DNA of 46,526 nucleotides from Psilocybe azurescens (lineage: Eukaryota > Basidiomycota > Agaricomycetes > Agaricales > Agrocybaceae): the NCBI GenBank assembly GCA_023853785.1, contig JAJIRX010000209.1, forward strand, positions 1-46,526. Reading direction: 5' to 3'. Below, piece by piece: positions 20,953 to 30,832 of this stretch. The notes below the pieces were generated by a model that was not told the DNA's origin, did not search any database, and worked only from the letters and a program-made list of their open reading frames with translations. How positions within the stretch are numbered: position 1 is the stretch's first letter; the number at the start of each line of letters is the position of its first letter. Position numbers and translations under genes: made by a program.

Positions 20953-21426
20953 GATAAATAAATGGCACATAAAGATATAACATGTATATGTAGACTATGG
21001 TAGATAGAAGTTGAAAACCTCTCTGGATATGGTAATTGGATTTCTTCAATAAAGTCTGTAATTAAACCAATAACAGTCCAGTGGATATCCAGTGGATGTC
21101 CAGTGGACTCCATTGGACATCCACTGGATATCCACTGGACTCCACTGGACAGAGCACTCTTGGATCAGGTCTAATTAAATGCTGAGAGTCCGGTGGAAGT
21201 CCATTGGAAGTCCAACGGACTGGACAGTCCGGCCAGTCAACCTGTTTTCTGTCTTGAAGTGACTTGACCGGACTTTGACCGAATTTGGCCGGACTCTGAC
21301 TGGACTGGTACCGAATTTTGTGGAGTCCAACAGAATCCGTTGGACGTCCAATGGACTGTCCATTGGAATTGGCTGGGTCCGGTGAAAGTCCGTTGGAGTC
21401 CAACGGAAAATGGGGGCACTGCAAAG

Positions 21427-21472
21427 TACACGGCTTTTGGAGATGGTGAAGAAGTTCTTGCGAAGGAGACAT
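21427..21472 (-). pseudogene. 5' end of the element gene, cut by insertion
   Basis: On the minus strand ATG 21470-21472 starts MSPSQELLHHLQK, the counterpart of MSPASCELLHHLQKAWEL at 23088. The coding sequence ends where the 18.9-21.4 kb transposon begins. Confidence 0.75.
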
Positions 21473-23110
21473 GCTATTGAAAAACAAAGTGAAAACTGAG
21501 TGTGGGTGCGCTGCAAGCCAGTAAATCGCCCCATCTTTTTAAGTGAAAAAGGGTGTACGGCAGTGACGATCGGGAAGCGCTGAAAGACTAAAAGTTAAAT
21601 TGACGCCCAAAGAAACCCGCTAATGAGACGGTGATCTCTGTGCCTAATTATAGGCATGGCTATTAATAAAAATCACGGCGATCACGGATAATTGAAGGGG
21701 ATAGCTGGATGAGATAGCTCAGCAGGGGGCGATCGCTGCCTAACGCTGCGGGCGTCCTCTCACTGAAACATATCGAACTCCTGTAGAAGTGAACTGAACT
21801 TGTAATAACCGTACTTGGAAAAATCAGAGGGAGTGTATCTTCGGACAAAAACAAAGCAATAGAGAAACCAAGTGAGCGATCGACTGAGGACAGTCATCTT
21901 TTAGTAGGGGGAGATGAAAGGGTGCAAACCATTCTGAACTTACAATTAATAGTGAAACCTAGAGGCCCTTATTTTTGCTATTGTTATCTATAACAAGCTA
22001 GTATATTATACTAGTGAAGGATAGGAGATACGCCAGACTATTAGGCTTTGAGGCTTCGCTTTCTAGTGGGCCAACGAGCGTAGTAAACCTTACGAACTAA
22101 CTAAGGGGTAGTGTAGCCTATTAATCGGCACTACGAATCAAAGACTGCCTTTAGTTTCCTTCACAGCTATCAAAGCAACCCTAACCGAAGCGCCCGAGGC
22201 GATCGCCCGCCCCATTGATTATGCTATTAGTCCCATGCAAGGAAGAACTCCTAAAAGTGACCTTGGACCTTACAAAGGGTAACGCCTATCCGTCCCTTAC
22301 AAGTAAGCGCCAAGCGGTGAGGAACCTCATTAATTAGCAACGACGATCCCTGTGCCCAGACATCATAGGCTGTTCACTAAATCAGGCGATCACCCGCTCG
22401 GTAGTCAGACATCACTCGCGCCACCCAGGAGATCGTCCCACGGACCTAATGTATTTTCAATTGAAATCTTGTGTACAACTCAGCATATGGCCAACTACTA
22501 GATCCGACTAGGTTGGCCCACTAGGAAGTAGGAAGTGAAGCCTCAAAGTCTATAATACACTAGCTTATTACAGATTACGATCGCATAAATAAGGTCCTCT
22601 GGGTCTCACTATTAATTGTAAGCGCAGAATGTTTTACACCCTTTATCTGCACCCAACTAAAAGATGACTGTCCTCAGTCGATCGTTCACTTGTTTTCACT
22701 ATTACTTTGGTTTTGTCCGAAGATACACTCCTTTCCAATTGCCAAGTACGTTTATTTACAAGTTTAGTTCGATTCCATCAGAGTTCGCTTCGTTCCAGTA
22801 GGAGAGTACCCTCAGAGTTAGGCGGCGATCGCTTCTGCTGAGTTATCTCATCCAGCGATCCCCTTCAATTATCCTCATCGCCGTGGATTTTATTATATAA
22901 TAAACGAGTCTATAATTAGATACGCAGATCACCGTCTCATTAACGGACTTCTTTGGGCGTCAATTTAACTTTAGCCTTTCGGCGCTTCTCGATCGTCAAT
23001 GCCGTACACCTTTTCTACATAAAAGCTGGGGCGATTTTCGAGTTTGCAGTGCACCACCGTCTTCGCTTCTATTACTTTTTCAATATCATGTCTCCTGCTT
23101 CGTGCGAACT
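21440..23110. repeat. long inverted repeat, arms 21440-22080 and 22512-23110
   Basis: The arms share many blocks in opposite orientation, for example GTATCTTCGGACAAAA, GATCGACTGAGGACAGTCAT, CTTACAATTAATAGTGA and CTAGTGGGCCAAC, and each outer end contains the promoter and start codon of the MSP..ELLHHLQK gene. Identity is moderate to high, with indels. About 430 bp separates the arms, and this spacer is itself one arm of the next inverted repeat. Confidence 0.85.
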
Positions 23111-24996
23111 TCTTCATCATTTGCAGAAAGCTTGGGAACTCGCCCACGGAGCCCCGTTTGTTGAGGATCGATTAACGCACGAGGAGGCCGCTACTGTACT
23201 TGGTGAGATGCAATTTCACTTGGTGAGAAATTTCTGTTTCTATCTTTTATTCGCTCTCCAGTATTTATCACCTCTAATAGGCTAGCCATCTTCTTCAGTC
23301 ACGAGGGATCAAGACTTGAAGAATCCGAGTTTGCTATTAGTGTGCGACGCACGCTTGCGCAGCGCATTTTCTTGTTTGTAAAGGCGCTGGTCACTGACTT
23401 TTGAGATGTACCGGCGCTTCTTTCCTGGCGGCTCGTTCACCACGGTACGTCTCAATCACTTTCTTTCACTATTTTTGTTCCGAGATTCGGTCACTTGTTA
23501 GGGAAACACAATCTCTTGGGACGTGAATAGTCTTGCCGGCGCTGCTTTTCTTGGTACTTCATCGGCGACTATTCCTCCTCGCAAGACTACTGAGGCGATC
23601 ACTTCCGCATCTGGTCCTCATACCACCAGAACCTTACCCTCTCGTCGGAGATAAAGGTAAAGGTAAAGCCCGTGCCGTCACTCCTACGCCAGCTTCTCCT
23701 GTTATTGCTCCTCCGCCTCTCACGTTCATGGGATATATTGGAGATCTTTGCCCAGAGTGCAGCCAATCACTCGCGCTCTCTTCCCTTCTTGCCTGTAGCG
23801 GGTCCAAGCGGCGTTCGACGATCGCCCACTCCCGTCATAACTCCAGCACCTGTTGATCCCCCATCCAAAACGAAAACGTGGAGCAGCTGGGTCGACACCT
23901 GTCCAGCGGGGTATCAACGCCACCTCATACAGTCGCAAGAAATTGATGGCGATCGCTGCACTCGAGGCGAACCCTGGTGAGCCTGTTTTGCGGGCGGCGA
24001 GTCCGGACGATCCGCCTATCAATGCTCAAGAACTTGCCGGTCTAGGCGATCACCAGCCTGTCGTAGGTCACTAGTCATTTGTTTGATCATTTTTGACTGA
24101 AACACTTTGCTAGCCTCTGATGATTTAAGCGCCCAGTGTGCCTTGTCAGATACCCCTTCCGCATGTACATTCCAGCGGCCTCGGCGAGCGTTGTGGGCCT
24201 TGCCAGAAACCAAAAACGAAACCCTGCTCCTTCCGTGCTCCTCCACCTGTCCAGATGCGTCTATACAACCGATACGCTCAGATGGGATCACTTTCGATCA
24301 ATGGTAAGTTTTAGTTATTTCTGCAGTTTTATCCACGGGATGCTTTAATAAATTTCTTTTAGCCCTTCGCTCGCTATGTCGAGATTTGCAGGAGGCAGCG
24401 TCGCCTTGAGGTCGCGGCGATCGACCACGCCGCCCAACTCCAGTCTCGTACGCTTGACTTAGAGTTCCGCCTCTCCGAGACCATTCAGACGATCGTCCAC
24501 AACTCCCCCCGCTCCCGACAACGCCTTAGCCCCCTTTTCGATGGTGACGAAGCACTTGACGAGCTGCAATCGGTTTCTCCCTCTTCGATCTCGGCGACCC
24601 TTTCTGTGTGGACGATCCCCCTCCGCAACTTGCACGACCTCCTTGAGCCTTTCCTCCTCATAACTTTGAGCGATTTCCTCAGCTTTATCAGATGCTCCAA
24701 GAACTCGGATATATGGATGAAGATGGCAGCTTTGTTCCTCCTGCCTCTCGACCCTCTGTCGCTCACCCTATGCTTGATTTGGAGGCCGAGGAGGCTGCCA
24801 GCGGTGAAGCATCTAGCGAGGCCTCCACCAAGTCTGGGTCCTCTGATAGAGAAGAGGAGACATCCGGGGACGAGGGATTGCCTGAGAAGGTTCACCCGCT
24901 GTAACAGAGGAGTCCTCTAACTCCGGTTCTGACGATTCTTCCGACGAGTCTGAGGACGATCGCCCTCCCTCCAAGAAGGTCCGGCTGACGTGTTGA
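23088..24996 (+). pseudogene. element-encoded protein, unknown function, acidic C-terminus with NLS-like tail
   Basis: Starts MSPASCELLHHLQKAWEL, GAPFVEDRLTHEEAATVLGE; after an intron, SRLEESEFAISVRRTLAQRI and FLFVKALVTDF, then a one-base shift to FEMYRRFFPGGSFTTG (about 23400), a GT...AG intron (23460-23520), GNTISWDVNSLAGAAFLG and a Pro-rich linker. Later exons give QCALSDTPSACTF (two Cys, a possible cluster remnant), then a charged helical stretch PFARYVEICRRQRRLEVAAI and QLQSRTLDLEFRLSETIQTI (probable coiled coil), and finally ELGYMDEDGSFVPP, a Ser/Glu-rich acidic tail and RPPSKKVRL before the stop at 24996. Several frame changes occur between exons. No transposase motif is visible. A nuclear DNA- or chromatin-associated role would be consistent with coiled coil plus acidic tail plus basic tail, but that is inference. 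Confidence 0.55.
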
Positions 24997-26190
24997 TTTT
25001 ATTTTTACTGCTTTTCTCCCTTTCTTCTTGGGACTTTATGTTTTATACGACAGTCTTACATTTTCTCTGTGCACTTTTTGCTTACTACTTAGGGTATTTT
25101 CAGAGTTTCTTCCTATAGTAGTTTACTTGTATCGCATAATTCTCCTGTAATGAAACCCTTTTCTTGGTCAGGTGAAGGTTTTCGTAAGAAAACAGGTTAC
25201 ATTAAGTCTTTCCAAATAAATCAACGTTATCTTTTCCGTGTAGAAGCTTCAGTACTGCCAACTATTACTTTTACTAATTGCTAATTTGCTTTCAAAACCG
25301 TACATGAATCGCAAAAATTTTTAAGTCCTCTACCCACGTGGTGATCGCCTTTACATGGAGATCGCTCCTCCCCCAACTAAAGATAACAGCTTCCGAGCCG
25401 TGCAGAGATCGCCAAGCATCCGCACTGATTTATATGTTCTACCGCTGGTGAAATTTTTTAGTGCGGGGAGCCTTTGTAATTTCCCAATATACAACACGCA
25501 ATCAAATATTTATATTGATCAGTTCGATCTGGGACGGTAAGCTTTAAGAGTACAGACTTAGACGATCGTTCCTGGGTAATCACTAGTAGCTAGAGAGCTC
25601 TTTTAGACAGGCGAGTACACACAAGGCACTGAAATAGCAAGGACGACCTCTCAATGTGAGGGTGATCACCAATATCAAGTGGATCACTTTTGGGGGCGAG
25701 TGTACACGGGGCACTTAACAGATCCCTTTATGAAACCCAAACTCAAACTATCAAACACTATAAACGATCACCCGTATTAACACGTAGTAGATCCTTAGTT
25801 CCTATAAGCGACTGGGCACACCAGCCCACAGTCCTTAGTTTACCATATGCAACGTCCTGAACGGTCAGATTTCTCTGACAATCGTCCCTAGTTAGTTACT
25901 ATGAGCAACCGCTAGTCTTATAGGGTTCCAACCCTTACTTAGCAATCCCAGGGCAGTCCACAGATGACTTATAAAAGCATGCTTATCAAGTCTAATAGAC
26001 CTGACGTTGAATAACACAATAGCGATTGCTCACAAAACCAGGTGGCGCTTAATTGCTTTAAGGTGAACTCAGTGTTCGATTTCTTATCACAAAATCACTA
26101 GTCCGCTGGAGCTGTTCCTAAGCACAGTTGATATTGGTTTAGGACTTCCTGGCACAGCAGGTGCCCTTATCATGAGGCAATTTACCTCTA
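24997..26190. other. 3' non-coding part of the element
   Basis: No open frame of note. The sequence is AT-rich with scattered GATCGCC words and leads into the right inverted repeat. Confidence 0.4.
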
Positions 26191-26620
26191 GTATCAAGTG
26201 GCGATCGCTGACTGGGCGATCCCTCACTCACGTCGGTTGCATTGCAAATCACAAGTATTATAGTCGGATCTAGTAGACCGCCATATGCTGAGTTGTACAC
26301 AAGATTTCAATTGCCAATACATTAGGTCCGTGGGACGATCTCCTGGGTGGCGCAGTGATGTCTGACTACCGAGCGGGTGATCGCCTGATTTAGTGAACAG
26401 CCTATGATGTCTGGGCACAGGGATCGTCGTTGCTAATTAATGAGGTTCCTCACCGCTTGGCGCTTACTTGTAAGGGACGGATAGGCATTACCCTTTGTAA
26501 GATCCAAGGTCGCTTCTTCTCAGGAGCTTTTCCTTGCAGCGGGACTAATAGTGTTGTCGATGGTGCGGGCGATCGCCTCGGTCGCACTCCATCCAGTTAG
26601 CGATTTTAGGGAAGTCACTG

Positions 26621-27842
26621 ATGATGAGAGCATCCTAAGCTTTGAATTGAGTTGGGTTTTGTAGCTTGATGAGACCCAGTGCGCGATTCTTCAAATTATC
26701 AGCCATTCAAGGTGGAACAGCAGCGCTGATATTACTAACCCGTGTAACACCTTTGCGAAATGTTCCTCGCATCCCTTCAGAAGTCGGTTTCCTGAAATAT
26801 TGAGTTCCTCCAGAGAAGCTGTATTATCTGGTTATACTCTTGAGAACTCAACAAAAACATTAACGAATCCCTCGCATTCAGCGGCACTAAAATCCATGAC
26901 CTACAAATAAAATTCAGTAAAGATAAAACAAAATTAAAATATGCTAGAGACATACTCCAGCGAATAATGGGTTAGTGACTGGGATATTTCTCAAACAAAC
27001 TTCGTATTCTATGTATTTGAAGACAGCCAAAAATGGAACATAAAGTGTCGTCCACTTGCTCCATTACTGTACATCATACCACGAATATTTGAGAACTAAA
27101 GATAGAACATGCTGTATGTGTCATCATGATTGGACTCTTTTTCGAAACTACACTGAGGATCTGGAGGCTCAAGGATATTATGCAGCTTAATACCATATTA
27201 TTATCAGTACAGAACAAAGGGAGGAATTCAGACTAGAAAAATGAAGCTAGACGCACAGGCTCTGATTCTCTGGCACAAATCTTCTTCAAGGGTCGCTCAT
27301 TCATTTTATTTCCACCCTCATTATCTGTATCTTTGTTATCGACAACTTCTTGCTCTTTGTTGTTGTTGGAGCGGAGCCCATTTCCACATCTTCTTCTATA
27401 TTAACGGAGCCCCACCTTCTGAGTAAAAGTCAATCATTGAAGCTTGGGATCCCTGCGGATGATGGGAAGAGTTTGGCATGGGTGAAGAATATCTTTCTTC
27501 TCACAGAGGCACCTTGGCATCTTGGATAGTAGCAGGCTTGGGATGGTTTGGGAGCAGACTCAGGTGCTCTAAAATTGTATCGACGTGCATTTCAAGGAAA
27601 ATGCGAACTAAAAAATGAATTCATCCGAACAGCAGCACAATTTCACTGATCAGGTCAATCACTCATACAGTTAGGATGTTCAATATTCAGGTGTCCTCTG
27701 AAGTAGTAAATTAAGGCCCCAAAGCATTTCAAATACAATTCAGTTTTGAACTTTGCAAAATACTTCAAATATGGAGAAGACCTGAATACCCCTTAATAGT
27801 TTAATTATGAGCCAACCTACAGACACCCTTTGTACGAAACAT
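26621..27842. other. no recognisable gene
   Basis: A minus-strand stretch at about 26700-26900 reads MDFSAAECEGFVNVFVEF and NTASLEELNISGNRLLKG, which looks like decayed coding sequence of unknown family. A plus frame at 27241-27426 is probably chance. Words like TTTCAAATACAA begin near 27728, just outside the foldback element. Confidence 0.3.
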
Positions 27843-28817
27843 CATATTTAAAATGGAAAGTTCCTCTTTAGAACCATAAGCATTTCTAATCCCAGACATT
27901 CTTCAGAAGCTTTTAATATTTTAAATACAAAGCTTCTTTATTAGATGAGTTGTGGCTTAAATCTGGAGTAACATACAGGGCCAATTTATATTTCAAATAC
28001 AAAATTCCCTTTACCATGCTAATCATATCAAATCCATGATGACCTATGAAGTCCCTTTGTACTTCAAAAACAAAGAAGCTTTAAATTTGCACATTGAAGG
28101 TTGGCCTGTAGTTGATCTACAAAGCTTGTTACGACAAGTCTTTTCTTTTCCTTTCCCTTGTAATGCTTATTGTTGGTTCGGGCTGAGACTATGTCTCACA
28201 GATGGTGGCTAACTCCGTTAGTCACCAGTAAGGGTAATAGAATTTTAATATTGATTCAAGCTTGTATTACTAGTCACTGTAGTAATACAATTTATTAACA
28301 AGCGATAAGCACAAGCTGAGGATGAGTGTAATAAACAACTAAGCAAGTAGTTGTCGAGCAATTAACTGTTCTTCACACAGGAAGATTATCAACAAAATGG
28401 CTGCTAGATTTCACTGAGGAGTCCTTGAGCTATTTTCCCTACTGTTTATATACCTTTTCTACTATTGTATTCTATTGTTTATTTTATTTCTATTTATGTA
28501 GTTTTTCTTTTAATGATGAAGCCACGGCGCTTAACTATAATCCATGCATTTAATACTTAATCCGTTTCGGTTTACTGATACTTGATATTCCTTGATTTAG
28601 TAACTTAATGTTTTACCGGATAGATCTGCTTATTCATCGCCTCGGACGCGGCTGTGCTCGGAATTCGGTTTCAGGATGTCATGGTACTCCACACCTTTTC
28701 TTTTCTTTTCTTTTCCTTTTCTTTGTCATCTTTCACATCATTGATACATCATCGTACGCTCTGATGAACTTTACTTTCACTTCCATCTTTTATGATACAT
28801 CTTTTGATGAACGTTTG

Positions 28818-28937
28818 ATCTGTTTCTCTTATTCTTATATACATCTGCTGATGAACATTCAAACTCATTTCAACTCAATCTGTTTCTCTTATTCTTATAT
28901 ACATCTGCTGATGAACATTCGATCTCGTTTCAACTAG
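28818..28937 (+). repeat. 60-bp tandem duplication
   Basis: TGTTTCTCTTATTCTTATAT starts at 28821 and again at 28881, with the following 50 bp almost identical. The unit is 20 codons long, so the plus frame from 28608 (a Phe/Leu/Ile-rich low-confidence ORF) stays open through both copies. Confidence 0.85.
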
Positions 28938-29100
28938 CTGTACAGTTTATAGTATTTATATGAGGAAGCATCTACTGTATTCTTTAGCTAGTTCTTGAGA
29001 ATCCAACCTGCTTAACCTGCTCAACTTGAACTTGAACTTGTTCTTGTAAACAATTGGTGGTTAAATTACGCACACTGCGTGATTCTAACTTGAGATCGTA

Positions 29101-29255
29101 ACAAAGCTCCCATGAATTCTGCACCCACTCATCAGGTAATATATGTCCACCCATTGCCCACATAGCCGCCCGTAGGCAGACAATGAATTGATAGGTGGGC
29201 AATGAGTGGGTATGTATTATCTGATGAGTGGGTGCAGAATTCATAGGAGCTTTGT
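29101..29255. repeat. hairpin with two 61-bp arms
   Basis: 29101-29161 (ACAAAGCTCC...TTGCCCAC) pairs with 29195-29255 (GTGGGCAATG...AGCTTTGT) with only a handful of mismatches and a 33-nt loop. Confidence 0.9.
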
Positions 29256-29527
29256 AGATCAACTACAGGTCAACCTTCAATGTGCAAATTTAAAGCTTCT
29301 TTGTTTTGAAGTACAAAGGGACTTCATAGGTCATCATGGATTTGATATGATTAGCATGGTAAAAGGGAATTTTGTATTTGAAATATACATTGGCCCTGTA
29401 TGTTACTCCAGATTTAAGCCACAAGTCATCTAATAAAGAAGCTCTGCACTTAAAATATTAAAAGCTTCTGAAGAATGTCTGGGATTAGAAATACCTATGG
29501 TTCTAAAGAGGAGCTTTCTATTTAAAA

Positions 29528-30429
29528 TAAGGTAGAGGACATGTGCTTGCGTCTACATCACGTGATTATTGCGTGACAAAATCACTGGAAAACATGTAAA
29601 TCCCTTGAGGCAGATGGGCAAAAGTCACTTTTACAAGTTAACTTGCTCACTTTTACCACTCAATCAAACATGTTCACTTTTGATTAACTTTTCCCACAAC
29701 TCAACAACTTCACTTTTCACTTTTCCTGCCAGTGCATTTGAGTTGCATGCAATGTTAAATGCTGCCTTGTCAAGGACTTTGTACTTGTATACATATTGCT
29801 TTTGATTAATTAACAATTTTCTGTAGTAATAATAAGCTAGATAGTGTGATACCAGTAATATATAAGCTGTATATCTCTGTGCAGGTTGTGTATATATAAA
29901 GTAAGTTCACTGGCCAAAAATATTGTATTTAACAATAGAGTAATCTCAGACTAACATGTATATCATCCCAATTTTGAGAGATATTCTCAATGCTATAATT
30001 GCTATGATAATAAACTATGCTTATCAAATACCTATTTCTTATTGCACTTTCTCTTCTGTCTTTCATCACTATTTTCATTTTATTTACCACCTTCTTGCCT
30101 TAGCACTTACCACCTGTAGTGGCTATGATGATATATCAACCCCAGGCAGTTTGCTATGGGGTCTGATACATTGTGGTGGCAATTTTGCTAACTTCCTAAG
30201 ACAATGTATCAGCTAGCTAGATTAGTGCCAGGGCAATGCATACCAAATTCAATAGATACTGATTGCAGGGTGAAATTTTTGGTTTTGGGACTGCAATTTG
30301 GGCGTTTTGGACACGCAAAATTGGCTGTCAGGATCTATTAATAAAATAACATCCAATAGCACTGTTTGCACTGGATTTGATGGGCAATGTGGGGTGGATG
30401 GAGATGTGGGCAGTTGGATGACATTTTTA
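29528..30429. other. no gene; CACTTTT-rich stretch and dispersed repeat
   Basis: CACTTTT occurs six times between 29625 and 29725. Otherwise AT-rich sequence without a credible frame, apart from the dispersed repeat at 30108-30215. Confidence 0.35.
30108..30215 (+). repeat. dispersed repeat, copy 2, with 12-bp hairpin
   Basis: Starts ACCACCTGTAGTGGCTA and shares ATCAACCCC-GGCAGTT with the copy at 18355. CTGATACATTGT (30163-30174) and ACAATGTATCAG (30201-30212) form a perfect 12-bp inverted repeat. Confidence 0.75.
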
Positions 30430-30672
30430 AAAATAGATGCCCTTGTCATAATTACTCGCCATCAATGGCCCTTAAAATTGATGGACCTCTGACTAATATA
30501 TTCTAGAATCAAGTGATGCTTTGTCATAATTGTTTGGAATCAATGGGTCTTGAAATTGATGGAACACTTACTAATATGCTCTAGAACAAAAAATGCTTTG
30601 TCATAATTGTTCGGAATCAATGGGTCTTGAAATTGATGGAGCTCTTACTTAATGTGCTCCAGAACAAATTGA
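30430..30672 (+). repeat. three tandem copies of a ~77-bp unit
   Basis: TTGTCATAATT recurs at 30443, 30521 and 30598. Each unit also contains ATCAATGG, AAATTGATGGA and CTCTAGAA-type words. Copies two and three are nearly identical; copy one is diverged. Confidence 0.85.
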
Positions 30673-30832
30673 TAGACCATTGTTCTAGGCCATGATGGAC
30701 GTCTACCTAGTTGAATATGGGGTCGGGTCAGGGAGAACATGCAGATTGTTCAGGTGAATGTGAAGATAACAGATATAATGGGTACAGACAAAATGAATTG
30801 AATTATTAAAAAAATTTATACAGCCAGGAAAA

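Larger units (their letters stand above)
18877..21426. mobile_element. DNA transposon with short TIRs and subterminal repeat arrays
   Basis: The left end CTTTACACGGCCCCCATTTT (18877) matches the reverse complement of the right end, CTTTGCAGTGCCCCCATTTT (to 21426), at 17 of 20 positions. Both ends are followed inward by ~300 bp packed with TCCA-N-TGGA/GTCCAACGGA-type motifs (18893-19185 and 21073-21405). Between them lie AT-rich sequence, a GC-rich minisatellite and an internally deleted transposase gene. The right end interrupts a copy of the element gene that starts ELLHHLQK (21472 minus), so this insertion is younger than that copy. No target-site duplication could be identified. Confidence 0.7.
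22120..26620. mobile_element. element with ~330-400 bp terminal inverted repeats
   Basis: Positions 22185-22511 and 26262-26590 are near-identical in inverted orientation; shared words include GTAAGCGCCAAGCGGTGAGG, CATCATAGGCTGTTCACTAA and CCACCCAGGAGATCGTCC. Similarity fades outward on both sides. The enclosed region carries one plus-strand gene (23088-24996). No second transposase-like gene is visible, so mobility would have to be provided in trans or by this unknown protein. GCGATCGC words are frequent throughout. Confidence 0.75.
27843..29527. mobile_element. foldback-type element with ~280-bp inverted arms
   Basis: 27843-28126 and 29248-29527 are inverted copies of each other; shared words include CCCAGACATTCTTCAGAAGC, AGCATGGTAAA(A)GGGAATTTTG and CTACAGG(T/C)CAACCTTCAATGTG. 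TTTGTATTTGAAAT-like words recur along the arms. The 1.1-kb interior holds no transposase: it contains a 60-bp duplication and a second, perfect-looking hairpin. Confidence 0.85.

Noticed and set aside
18877..21426. hAT-type assignment from CAGTG at the right terminus
   Set aside because: The left end reads CACGG, no 8-bp target duplication was seen, and the internal gene motif is not hAT-like; superfamily left open.
21663..26620. Bacterial (cyanobacterial) origin suggested by GCGATCGC words
   Set aside because: The region has fungal-type introns, lies between fungal transposons and contains no bacterial gene or ribosome-binding-site arrangement.
28171..28560. Possible solo LTR starting TGTTGGTTCGGGCTGAGAC
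   Set aside because: The start looks like a retrotransposon LTR, but no matching CA end or 5-bp target duplication (CTTAT expected) was found, and no reverse transcriptase or gag/pol sequence is present in the window.
29625..29725. CACTTTT repeats as transposon subterminal sites
   Set aside because: No mirrored array or terminal repeat was found, and AT-rich sequence makes such words common.
18355..30215. CRISPR-like array from repeated short words
   Set aside because: The repeats are few, unequally spaced, and the genome is eukaryotic; no cas genes.
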